Assembly: GCA_964570665.1 (NCBI GenBank)
Contig: CAZMZH010000007.1
Location: 145,910 to 209,909 of the forward strand
DNA: 64,000 nt
Source: JAJDAT01 sp964570665
GTDB lineage: Bacteria; Nitrospinota; Nitrospinia; Nitrospinales; JAJDAT01
Reading direction: 5' to 3'
This document shows, one piece after another, positions 41,458-49,356 of this stretch. Positions within the stretch are counted from its first letter, which is position 1, and every line of letters begins with the position of its first letter. The translations under genes were made by a program, and so were the position numbers. The notes under the pieces are model-generated. The model did not search any database, was not told the origin of the DNA, and was given only the letters and a program-made list of their open reading frames with translations.

Positions 41458-43161
41458 ATGAAAACAAACTGCGAAACTTTAAAATATAAAAACTTCGTTA
41501 ATGACTTTATAGCTATTGTAGCGCAAGAAGGTTTGCCAGAAGCTTACCCAGAATTTTTCATCCATTTTTTAAGAGAAGATTGTGATAACCCGCCAGGGGA
41601 AAAAATGTTCGAAAATTTTGAAGAAGTAATTTTTCAAAACCCAACGAACGAAAATCACAAATTGCGCTTTAACCATTTAATCACTCTTAAATTATTTTGC
41701 TGCCAAGCTTTATTATTAAAAGCCGAGTTCATAAATAAATCGGAAGAACTTAAAACTTCATCTTCTTGGCTTCATCAACCCATTATCGATTTCCTAAGTT
41801 GTTGGAATTTAACTTTTAGCAAAAGCGATTGGCTAGAAGCTTTATTAAAAGAAACTCAAAGTGAGGATCAAACTCGGGTAGTTAGCGACTTTATCTGGAC
41901 TTGTCTATTCATTATAAGAATTTCGTTTTCAGAATTAAGACTGAAATACCAGAAACATCATCAATTGGCAGATCAAGAAATAATATCTGGAATATCTAAA
42001 TCTCAAAATCTAAATACGCCATACCAAACGTTATTAGAAGGAAGAAAAAACTCAATACATTGGAAAATGGCCGATAACTTTTATCAACCTATCGTCGAAA
42101 TTGAAAAAAACGTAGTCAATGTTCTTCATGGCTCTAAAGAATTAAACCGGCCCGAAAGATTATTTGGAATTCCCGCTTGTGAAGTAACGGTGATTGAGGA
42201 CGACATATCGCTGGAAACCTTAAAAATTCAATCAACCATGTCGCATAGTATCAAGGAGGTAATACCAGCAAATGAGATAGAAAGCTTTAATATAGAAAAC
42301 TTTGATCCTGATAAATTGGACGCGATTGACGACACTTTAGATTCTTTATATGAAGCTTTAGATATATTGAACCAAGATTTTGGAAGTCGCCTTAGAGGGA
42401 TTGAAGATTTATTTTATCATTTTAATATGAACCGTTTTTCATTATCCCTTTTTTGCGAAACGGCTGAAAAATCATTAAAAGAAATTAACTATCTCGAAAA
42501 ACTAATTCCAAAATTGGAAGGAGTTTTACTTGCAACCTGCCAAATGTTGCTCGATCAAATCAAAGAATGGAAAACGAATCTTTTTAGCTTAGACAGTTTG
42601 ATGCAATACGAGGGAATACCTCTATGGGTTTCGGACGACGATCTTTTGCGTGAACTTATTGAAACAGATATTAGTAACCCCAATTCAGAAAATATTTTTC
42701 GACGGACGGCTGACCAAACCCACTTCGAAATAAGGTTTCATGGAGGTCCAAAGCTCATTCTCCCAGTTACTAAGGGCTTGAGTTATATTTTCCATTTAAT
42801 TGCGATCCACAAAAATAGCCCCAACGAAATCAGCGACCTTCTCCGCAATCCGGAAAAGGGGTTTTCCGCATTAAACTTAGAAGCAAACTTTGAAAATTCT
42901 CTAATCAGCAGAGGAGCCATTGCAAGTTCTTATGAACAAGATTTTTCAGATGAAGAAGAATACGCAAAAAGAGGAAATGATTTAGAGAAAGCTTATGACC
43001 GAGTAAACCGAGTCATTAGAACGGCTTTAAGGCATATTAGAAGAGAAGATCCAAAACTAGCGACTTATTTAATCCCACCCAAACCCAACCATAAAAAGGG
43101 CGTTCTCATTGTTGACCAACACCTTAATTTCTATGATCAACTACATTGGAAAATTTCCTAA
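41458..43161 (+). CDS. Protein of unknown function with a possible C-terminal winged-helix-like region
   Basis: 567 residues, mostly helical, cytoplasmic (no signal peptide or membrane span), with an acidic middle (about 275-310). I do not recognise the N-terminal 400 residues. The C-terminal part (about 425-545) resembles the region seen at the C-terminus of some large ATPase/TPR-type bacterial regulators: F-E-I-R-F-H-G-G-P-K followed by T-K-G-L-S-Y-I-F-H-L-I, then a helical D-R-V-N-R-V-I-R-T-A-L-R-H-I and P-K-L-A-T-Y-L. That similarity is from memory of family patterns and is tentative. The gene is divergent from the secreted-protein gene (107 bp gap), shows no clear ribosome site, and is closed by the hairpin at 43185. 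Confidence 0.75.
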   Translation: MKTNCETLKYKNFVNDFIAIVAQEGLPEAYPEFFIHFLREDCDNPPGEKMFENFEEVIFQNPTNENHKLRFNHLITLKLFCCQALLLKAEFINKSEELKTSSSWLHQPIIDFLSCWNLTFSKSDWLEALLKETQSEDQTRVVSDFIWTCLFIIRISFSELRLKYQKHHQLADQEIISGISKSQNLNTPYQTLLEGRKNSIHWKMADNFYQPIVEIEKNVVNVLHGSKELNRPERLFGIPACEVTVIEDDISLETLKIQSTMSHSIKEVIPANEIESFNIENFDPDKLDAIDDTLDSLYEALDILNQDFGSRLRGIEDLFYHFNMNRFSLSLFCETAEKSLKEINYLEKLIPKLEGVLLATCQMLLDQIKEWKTNLFSLDSLMQYEGIPLWVSDDDLLRELIETDISNPNSENIFRRTADQTHFEIRFHGGPKLILPVTKGLSYIFHLIAIHKNSPNEISDLLRNPEKGFSALNLEANFENSLISRGAIASSYEQDFSDEEEYAKRGNDLEKAYDRVNRVIRTALRHIRREDPKLATYLIPPKPNHKKGVLIVDQHLNFYDQLHWKIS

Positions 43162-43184
43162 TTTTTTAACTTTAAAAAATAAAA

Positions 43185-43216
43185 AAGGCGTACCAACCAC
43201 TGGCTGATACGCCTTC
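43185..43216. terminator. Bidirectional terminator between the 567-residue gene and microprotein 1
   Basis: AAGGCGTA (43185-43192) pairs with TACGCCTT (43208-43215), with further interrupted pairing toward a small loop. There is an A run before it and TCTTTT after it, so it can stop transcription from both sides. Its sequence GCGTACCAACC is shared with the hairpin at 43507. Confidence 0.85.
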
Positions 43217-43252
43217 TTTTAAATCAGATTATTTAAATAGGTTAAAAGGTTA

Positions 43253-43336
43253 TTACTTCGTATACCACGTAAAAATTCCAATAGCATAAGTTGCGGCAAC
43301 CACACCTATAACCCAAATAATTGTTGTCATTTCCAC
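43253..43336 (-). CDS. Microprotein 1: 27-residue single-span membrane protein
   Basis: This reads GTG to TAA as M-E-M-T-T-I-I-W-V-I-G-V-V-A-A-T-Y-A-I-G followed by I-F-T-W-Y-T-K. One hydrophobic helix spans almost the whole peptide and ends in an aromatic W-Y-T-K belt. A GGAG ribosome site sits 9 nt before the GTG; an in-frame ATG six bases later is an alternative start. It is paralogous to microprotein 2 at 43664 (16 of 26 positions identical, the rest conservative). Tiny one-helix subunits of respiratory complexes (CydX- or CcoQ-like) have this general form, but there is no sequence match I can claim and no oxidase operon next to it. Confidence 0.75.
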   Translation of the reverse strand: MEMTTIIWVIGVVAATYAIGIFTWYTK

Positions 43337-43379
43337 AGGTTTGATCTCCATTTAAGGTTATTAAAACAAAAGAACAAAC

Positions 43380-43403
43380 CTAAACTACTGGCGGACTGAT
43401 CAT
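43380..43403 (-). CDS. Upstream ORF 1: seven-codon leader peptide M-I-S-P-P-V-V
   Basis: ATG to TAG, preceded by GGAGGG with an 8-nt spacer, ending 43 nt before the GTG of microprotein 1. The homologous leader of microprotein 2 has an ORF of identical length, identical ribosome-site spacing and identical distance to the main start (M-V-N-P-P-M-D). Both proline codons differ between copies only at third positions. The Pro-Pro pair near the stop suggests ribosome pausing. Translation itself is inferred. Confidence 0.55.
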   Translation of the reverse strand: MISPPVV

Positions 43404-43506
43404 ATTGACGACCCTCCAGATACAGGAAATAATTCCTAACTAATTAATATGATCCCTTTATTGAAAAATACCAGTGTTATTGGCATTTAATTTTGTAAAA
43501 AAAGAA

Positions 43507-43543
43507 AAAAGCGTACCAACCCTATTTGGCCGGTACGCTTTTA
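43507..43543 (-). terminator. Terminator of microprotein 2 unit
   Basis: AAAAGCGTACC pairs with GGTACGCTTTT (within 43507-43542) around a 14-nt loop, flanked by an A run that gives a T run on the minus strand. It lies 42 bp after the stop codon of microprotein 2. Confidence 0.88.
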
Positions 43544-43583
43544 TCGAATTGCTTAAGCATAAAATGTGATTACAGAGTTATTC

Positions 43584-43664
43584 TTATGTGTACCAGACAA
43601 AAAGCCCTATACCAAAAGTGCCGCCAACAACTCCTATTATCCAAATTAATGTATTCATATCCAT
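43584..43664 (-). CDS. Microprotein 2: 26-residue single-span membrane protein
   Basis: This reads ATG to TAA as M-D-M-N-T-L-I-W-I-I-G-V-V-G-G-T-F-G-I-G followed by L-F-V-W-Y-T. It has an excellent AAAGGAGG ribosome site 8 nt before the ATG. A glycine-rich transmembrane helix (G-V-V-G-G-T-F-G-I-G) could pack tightly against another helix. It has its own leader with a seven-codon upstream ORF and its own terminator, and is paralogous to microprotein 1. It is too short for routine gene calling. Function unknown; a small regulatory or assembly subunit of a membrane complex is the simplest guess. Confidence 0.8.
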   Translation of the reverse strand: MDMNTLIWIIGVVGGTFGIGLFVWYT

Positions 43665-43707
43665 AGATTTGACCTCCTTTAAAGGTTATTAAAATAGAAG
43701 AACAAAT

Positions 43708-43731
43708 CTAATCCATGGGTGGATTAACCAT
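43708..43731 (-). CDS. Upstream ORF 2: seven-codon leader peptide M-V-N-P-P-M-D
   Basis: ATG to TAG with GGAGGG at 43740-43745 (8-nt spacer), ending 43 nt before the ATG of microprotein 2. Its geometry is the same as upstream ORF 1. A GGAGGG-containing inverted repeat (CCCTCC ATATTA GGAGGG on the plus strand, 43740-43757) covers the ribosome site and could hide it in a hairpin; this second half is not conserved in unit 1. Confidence 0.55.
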   Translation of the reverse strand: MVNPPMD

Positions 43732-43814
43732 ATTATTGACCCTCCATATTAGGAGGGATTTCCTAATCTTGTCAGTATGGTCTCTTTTTCTCAGAATACC
43801 AGCTTTTAAATTGT

Positions 43815-45422
43815 TTAATTGATATAAGCTTTTGCTTCCGCTAATTCAGGACGACTGTTATCGGCTTTAGCCCAAATTGCCAGAAACTTGGAATACAAAC
43901 TTTTAGCTTCTTCTTTTGCTCCGCTTTTGGAGGCGGCACGCGCCGCTCCTAGTAAAGATCTAGCGCGATTGGTATGGCGTGAAATTGAAATGGCGAATTG
44001 CTTGGCCGCGTCCTCTACTTTTCCAGCTTGCAGAAGAATCTCTCCTAACAACTCGTAGGATGGTTTTAATACCTGAGGAGGTCCCGAAGGATCGGGAAGT
44101 TTTTCTTCGCTTGCAACCGCTTTTTTCGCAAAAAAGACAGCTTCTTTATAATTTTTTTTACTCAATTCCTTCACCGCTTGTATTTGAGAAATCCAAACAT
44201 CCAGCATATCCAAACGTTCGTAATAATTTTCCTTAAAACCCTCGTTACGAATAGTTTTTAATCCCGTTAAATGTTTATCTACATCGCTTGAACCCAGCTT
44301 GGCCGCGCAAAATCCTCGCACAAAAAGCAATACCGCCTGATTATAGCTTTTCGGTTTCCAGCCCGGCGGCTCAATGAAAGACAATGCAAACTCCCACTGT
44401 TCTTTTTCAAAAACAGATGCCGCAACCATTCTATCCAAATATTTGGCGGTGCGCCGATTCGTTTTTGCGTTCAATCCTGCGGGACTTTTAACGGCGGCTT
44501 GGATATCTTTTAACTTATCTTGAAAAACAATATCGGCTCTTTCGTACATGCCTTGTTGCAGATAAACGTAGTGCAACCATTGCAGGCTATGGTAATCGCG
44601 TTTACTTTTAGGCAATCCTTCTCTTTCAACCCATTCTTTAGAATATTTCCAACCGGCTTCGTTTGAAGCGGCCGCTTCTGGCCACATACCTAGTTGCACA
44701 AAAATATGAGCGGGCATGTGATTAGCATGGTGCGAAGCTGGGGCAATTTGCGCATAACGCCTAGCGGCGGGCAAACCTAAAATCGCTAAGTCCGGATGAT
44801 CAAAAGCATGTATTGCATAATGCGCCGAACACGGATGCTCCGGATTCTTCCGGAATACTTCCATAGCCAACGCTCCCGCCTTGACCTTAAAACGAAGTTT
44901 ATTTTCCATATGTCTTGTGGCGCCTAACAATGACAATGAATAAAAGCATGCGGCTTCTAGATCGTCTGGGAAACTTCGATAAATTTTTTCCATAGAGTTT
45001 GCATACGCTTCGTCGCGTGATTTTTTATCGCCATCGCCATATAGCTGCATAACGGCTTCCAAGTAAGACAATTCCCGAACCGTTATTTTTGAGACATCTT
45101 TTATATTAGTTAACGCTTCTTTCGCCGCTTCGGTATCTTGTTTTTCCCATAGCGGTTTATTGTGGGTCATAGCTTCGCCCCAATATCCCATCACAAAGCT
45201 TGGGTCAATTTTTGTAGATTCTTGAAAGGCTCGTTGAGCCTCGTCATACCAAAAAGAATGTAATGCGGCGACGCCGCGAAGAAAGTGTTTTTGCGATTCT
45301 GCGGAACCCGATGTTGGAAAATCAACGCTTCCTAATTTAGACGATGGAGCGGCGTGAACGTAAACGGAAGTAAAAACAAAGATAGAAACGATTAGAACGC
45401 GTAACATTTGAAGCAAAAACAT
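43815..45422 (-). CDS. Secreted tetratricopeptide-repeat protein
   Basis: 535 residues from ATG 45422, which has AGAGG 7 nt upstream; a TTG at 45428 would add two residues. A signal peptide (about 1-24, cleavage V-H-A before A-P-S) indicates export. The mature protein starts with a TPR-like unit (F-L-R-G-V-A-A-L-H-S-F-W-Y-D-E-A-Q-R-A-F) and has further helical repeats, especially near the C-terminus (S-Y-E-L-L-G-E-I-L-L-Q-A-G-K; A-K-S-L-Y-S-K-F-L). A histidine-rich central motif, S-H-H-A-N-H-M-P-A-H-I-F, is conserved in a family of exported TPR proteins of unknown function and could bind metal. It is a single gene with its own gap on both sides. Confidence 0.8.
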   Translation of the reverse strand: MFLLQMLRVLIVSIFVFTSVYVHAAPSSKLGSVDFPTSGSAESQKHFLRGVAALHSFWYDEAQRAFQESTKIDPSFVMGYWGEAMTHNKPLWEKQDTEAAKEALTNIKDVSKITVRELSYLEAVMQLYGDGDKKSRDEAYANSMEKIYRSFPDDLEAACFYSLSLLGATRHMENKLRFKVKAGALAMEVFRKNPEHPCSAHYAIHAFDHPDLAILGLPAARRYAQIAPASHHANHMPAHIFVQLGMWPEAAASNEAGWKYSKEWVEREGLPKSKRDYHSLQWLHYVYLQQGMYERADIVFQDKLKDIQAAVKSPAGLNAKTNRRTAKYLDRMVAASVFEKEQWEFALSFIEPPGWKPKSYNQAVLLFVRGFCAAKLGSSDVDKHLTGLKTIRNEGFKENYYERLDMLDVWISQIQAVKELSKKNYKEAVFFAKKAVASEEKLPDPSGPPQVLKPSYELLGEILLQAGKVEDAAKQFAISISRHTNRARSLLGAARAASKSGAKEEAKSLYSKFLAIWAKADNSRPELAEAKAYIN

Positions 45423-45497
45423 ATGCAAACCTCTTCGAATTAATTAGAAAGGCAATTTTAGCATAGGTTTAGCTTCGCGATAAAAGAACGTTACTTC

Positions 45498-48400
45498 TTA
45501 TTTCATAACAAGAGAACCATTGGGCTTGGAACTTTTTTTTGCGTGAACGCCTCGCAGGCCAAGATTTCCATAACGATGATATGTATGACTAAGACTTTGT
45601 TCAAAAAACTGTTCTAACATGGCGATTCGTCCCTCAGTCAATGGCGCGTCCACCAAAACCGTCAAACCATTTTTTACGGCAACAGAAAACACCTCTTTTG
45701 GAACTTTTGTTTTTCCTGCATAAGCGATTCGAGTGATTTGCTTTCTATGAATTCTATATGCAAGTTCTAAATCGCTTTCAAATTTCAAATGAAAGTTATC
45801 CCGCAATTCTTTTAATAGAGGAATTTGCAAAAATTCCACAATCTCACCGCTTTTCATTTCAATCGGAACGCTAACGGTTATTTTATTTCCCGCAATTATC
45901 GCCGCCAAAACTCTCAACAAAACATCTGACAATTTATCTTCAATATGAACTCGAACTGTAAAATCTCCAACTTTACGATACCGGAAGGTATTTAGTTGTC
46001 CTCGAACCTCTTCGCGTTTAAGTGAAGGTTGTTCTATTGAAAATGTTTTATTGTATCGGCTTAGATAATTTTTTGCCCCTCGTATCGCCCGGTAAATATC
46101 ATCGGCTTCTACTGGGCAAACTCTCTGCCAAGCGACAGATTGTAAAGTATTAATAATTCTTCCAATTGAAGATTCTCTAATAGGAAATGGGGTGGGTACT
46201 ACCAATTCATTTTCAGTAATATTAATAAATTGGAGAACATAATTAATTCCTCCGGCTTTTCCCCCTACTCCCCTTCGCGAATCTTTGATACCTCCAAATG
46301 GTTGTCTTCCTACAATAGCTCCAGTTGTTTTATTATTTGCATAAAGGTTTCCCGCTTCTACGGTATCAAAAAAATATTTAATCTCTTTTTCATCTAAACT
46401 TTGTAAACCAGCGGTCAACCCATAACCTGATTCGTTAGCCCATTTGCAAGCTTCTTGAAGGCTCTCCGCTCTCATAACTCCTAAAACAGGACCAAAAAAT
46501 TCTGTACGATGGGTAAAGCCACCCGGTTGAACATTCCACTTAACTCCGGGACTCCAAAGATTTTTTATATCGCCTTCTGTAGGTTTAACCAACCACTCTT
46601 CATCAGGTTCTAATTGAGTTAAGGCTTTATGTAATTTTTCATTGGGAGCGGTTATCAAGGGGCTGATAAAACTATGCAACGTTGAGTCAATCGGACCAAC
46701 CGGCAAACTCGTTACCGCATCCTCTAATTGCGCTTTGAATTTTGGATCGTCGTAAACTTCTTTAATTAAAATCAACAAGGAAGTTGCGGAACATTTTTGT
46801 CCGTTATAACCAAAAGCAGATTCCACAACTTGTTTAATCGCAAGCTCTTTGTCGGCAGAATCAGTAACTATTGAAACATTTTTCCCTCCAGTTTCTGCCG
46901 CAAGGTCGCAGTCTGGTCTATTCTCCAATATTTTATCGGCGGTAGCGGTGCTTCCCGTAAAAACGACAAAATCCACTCTCTTATCATTCGTTAATAGATG
47001 AGCGTCTTTATCATGACAAGGAACAAATTGTAAAAACTCTTTAGGGACCCCCGCTCTCCACAAGCATACTGCCGCTTTATAGGTCGCCAAAACCGATAAT
47101 GGAGAGGGCTTTAAAATAACGCGGTTACCTCCCGCTAATGCCGCAATAATACCGCCTATTGGAATGGCTATAGGAAAATTCCAAGGAGAAATAACCACAA
47201 CCGTTCCTTTAGGTTTGAACTGAAGGTGAGGAAACTTTTCGCGATAATATCTTAACGTTCGGGGATAATAGTCGGCAAAATCGATGGCTTCCGATACTTC
47301 CGCGTCCAAATCAAGAACGCCTTTAACCACGTTCATGAGTCCATAGGATATCAGTTCGGCTCGCGCTTTTTTCAATTCCACTGCCACTTGAGCAAAGACT
47401 TGATCTCTAAACTCTACATCCATTTCCCATTGAGTCGTTGAAAAACTTTTACTAAAAGTAATGGCTTTTTTTAAATCGGCAGGGTTGGCGATTTGAAAAT
47501 ATGCCAACACAATTCCCGGTCTGGACGGGTCCAGGCAAATACCTTCTTCTCTTTCCTTCCATATCTCTTTACCTTCGATAACAACAGGAATTTTTTCCGG
47601 ATTACTTTTTGGAATCTTTCGAATACTGGACGCAATTTTTTCTTTTAACCAAAACTGATTTGCAGGTAACGAAAAATTTGTGGGAGCGTTAGGTTTAAAT
47701 TCTTCCCATAAAGCGTCAATTGAATAAGGAATTGGGTACTCGGTATTGCGATTTTGGCGGAACCTGGGCTCGGCAGGTCCCAGTTTTTGAATAAAATTCA
47801 AAGAAGATATAAATTTTTCTTCTTCTATTTTCCAATAGGTCGAACCTGCTTTTAGATCAAAAGAATGACTTAAGAAATTTTCTTCATCCGTATTTTCAAC
47901 TAATCGCCTTACAAGATAAGCGATCGCATTTAAGAACTCTTCGTTTTTAGCTATAGGCGCATATAAAAGAACCGACCCCAAAAAACTTTGTACGCTTCGG
48001 CGCACATGATCCGCCATACCTTCCAGCATCTCAAATTCGAAATCGTCTGCGTCAATCCCTCTAAATTTTTGTAGAGTTTTAGCAAAAGAAATTTCGAAAA
48101 TATTGTGACTGGCTACGCCAATTTTTACGGCTTTTATATTTTCTCTTTTAAAAGCATAGGAAAGCATTCGTTTATAATTAGCGTCTGTTTCTACTTTTTT
48201 GGCGTATGGAGCTTGCGACCAATTATTTAACGATGCAATGCATTGCTCCATTTCCATATTGGCTCCTTTGACAATTCGAATCCGTATTGGCAAACCGCCA
48301 TTTGCAATCCGTCGTTGAGCTAATTCCGTTATCTCTTTCTGAAAATGGTATGAATCGGGAAGGTAAGCTTGTAACGCGATCCCTATGGAGGATTTATTAA

Positions 48401-49187
48401 AATCAGAATCTTTTAAGATTAATTTGAAGACGTCGATCGTTAACGTAAGATCTTGATACCCTTCAAGGTCTAAATAAACCAGCTTGTCTTTTCCAGTTTT
48501 AATATTTTCCTCTAGCGCAACTCTTAAAAGCTCTTTTAAACGCTCGGTGACTATTTGTACAGAGTACTCATGAGCAACAGGATTGACCTGTGAGAACAAA
48601 GTTGAAATCTTTACCGAAATGCATTCAACCAAAGAATTTCTTAAATCTCTTTTATAGTCTTCTAAATGCTTTAAAGCCTCCTTTTCCCCTAGAACCATAT
48701 CCCCTAAGTGGTTCATGTTCACTCTTAAACCTTGTTTTTTTCTCCAATTAAGATGACTTTCTAACGCAGCCGTTTCTCCAGGAATGATAATTTTTTTGGT
48801 CTTATATCGCATAACCATTTGGATAAACCACACCGCTATCGGAGAAAAAATATTCGGAATATAAGAACCTAAAATTTTTAAAGAACCTAAAGCGGCTTGC
48901 TCAATCCCTCCAAAAAACTTTGGAACCCCATTCTCTCGTAAAATCTGAATAAACTTTTGAAAAATGGCTTGGTTTTTTGATTGACGGAAAACTTGATCGG
49001 TCATGAGCATAAAGATGGCGCGACTTAAAGGCGCGTTTACCATCCTTGCTAATTCTTTTTGGCGACCTATTTCAGTCCATTTCAGTTGGCGTTCCGCTTC
49101 CTCTTGCAAATGAGTTGCAAGTTCAATAACCTCTCGTTTAATTTGAATTTGCTCGGTTGGCGTAAAAGGACTTAAGGAATCCAGCAT
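45498..49187 (-). CDS. putA: Bifunctional proline dehydrogenase / delta-1-pyrroline-5-carboxylate dehydrogenase
   Basis: 1,229 residues from ATG 49187, supported by AGAGGTG about 7 nt upstream; a TTG 75 bp earlier has no ribosome site. The FAD-dependent proline dehydrogenase barrel spans about 145-425 (L-V-Y-L-D-L-E-G-Y; I-R-I-V-K-G-A near 302-308; A-S-H-N near 359-362; E-M-L-E-G-M). The NAD-dependent aldehyde dehydrogenase half spans about 505-1000, with the general-base Glu765 (A-A-E-T-G-G-K-N) and nucleophile Cys799 (G-Q-K-C-S). Together they oxidise proline to glutamate with substrate channelling. There is no N-terminal ribbon-helix-helix DNA-binding domain, so it is not an autoregulatory PutA. 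About 200 extra C-terminal residues resemble the ALDH-fold tail of long PutA forms. It sits downstream of the ALDH gene on the same strand. Confidence 0.92.
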   Translation of the reverse strand: MLDSLSPFTPTEQIQIKREVIELATHLQEEAERQLKWTEIGRQKELARMVNAPLSRAIFMLMTDQVFRQSKNQAIFQKFIQILRENGVPKFFGGIEQAALGSLKILGSYIPNIFSPIAVWFIQMVMRYKTKKIIIPGETAALESHLNWRKKQGLRVNMNHLGDMVLGEKEALKHLEDYKRDLRNSLVECISVKISTLFSQVNPVAHEYSVQIVTERLKELLRVALEENIKTGKDKLVYLDLEGYQDLTLTIDVFKLILKDSDFNKSSIGIALQAYLPDSYHFQKEITELAQRRIANGGLPIRIRIVKGANMEMEQCIASLNNWSQAPYAKKVETDANYKRMLSYAFKRENIKAVKIGVASHNIFEISFAKTLQKFRGIDADDFEFEMLEGMADHVRRSVQSFLGSVLLYAPIAKNEEFLNAIAYLVRRLVENTDEENFLSHSFDLKAGSTYWKIEEEKFISSLNFIQKLGPAEPRFRQNRNTEYPIPYSIDALWEEFKPNAPTNFSLPANQFWLKEKIASSIRKIPKSNPEKIPVVIEGKEIWKEREEGICLDPSRPGIVLAYFQIANPADLKKAITFSKSFSTTQWEMDVEFRDQVFAQVAVELKKARAELISYGLMNVVKGVLDLDAEVSEAIDFADYYPRTLRYYREKFPHLQFKPKGTVVVISPWNFPIAIPIGGIIAALAGGNRVILKPSPLSVLATYKAAVCLWRAGVPKEFLQFVPCHDKDAHLLTNDKRVDFVVFTGSTATADKILENRPDCDLAAETGGKNVSIVTDSADKELAIKQVVESAFGYNGQKCSATSLLILIKEVYDDPKFKAQLEDAVTSLPVGPIDSTLHSFISPLITAPNEKLHKALTQLEPDEEWLVKPTEGDIKNLWSPGVKWNVQPGGFTHRTEFFGPVLGVMRAESLQEACKWANESGYGLTAGLQSLDEKEIKYFFDTVEAGNLYANNKTTGAIVGRQPFGGIKDSRRGVGGKAGGINYVLQFINITENELVVPTPFPIRESSIGRIINTLQSVAWQRVCPVEADDIYRAIRGAKNYLSRYNKTFSIEQPSLKREEVRGQLNTFRYRKVGDFTVRVHIEDKLSDVLLRVLAAIIAGNKITVSVPIEMKSGEIVEFLQIPLLKELRDNFHLKFESDLELAYRIHRKQITRIAYAGKTKVPKEVFSVAVKNGLTVLVDAPLTEGRIAMLEQFFEQSLSHTYHRYGNLGLRGVHAKKSSKPNGSLVMK

Positions 49188-49280
49188 AACAACACCTCTA
49201 AATAAAGGTACGATGGAGTGTGTCAACTTGTGCCGAAAAACTAATGCGGGAGGCCCTATCAAACATTTATAGAACCTATA

Positions 49281-49339
49281 TTTTAATATGTGAAGAAAAC
49301 ATTAAAAAAACATGAAGCCAAGATTAATTTTTTTTCATT
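49281..49339 (-). repeat. 59-bp intergenic element, copy A (upstream of putA)
   Basis: This gap-free 59-bp block matches 53397-53455 at about 48 positions, including an exact ATTAAAAAAACATGAA core. In both places it lies upstream of a start codon on the minus strand. It may carry a promoter or regulator site. Confidence 0.6.
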
Positions 49340-49356
49340 TTGGAATTAATTATTTA

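Larger units (their letters stand above)
43185..43802 (-). repeat. Duplicated transcription unit (leader, upstream ORF, microprotein, hairpin)
   Basis: Two copies lie in tandem, about 43185-43474 and 43507-43802. They are collinear without gaps from an AATACCAG octamer (43467-43474 and 43795-43802, CTGGTATT on the coding strand) through the upstream ORF to the main start: the outer edge of the octamer is 138 nt from the first base of the start codon in both. The 84 nt from GGAGGG to the main start codon differ at about 19 positions. Both units end in related GCGTACCAACC hairpins. Confidence 0.85.

Noticed and set aside
49188..49262. N-terminal extension of PutA from TTG 49262
   Set aside because: ATG 49187 has AGAGGTG at the right distance; the extension has no family similarity.
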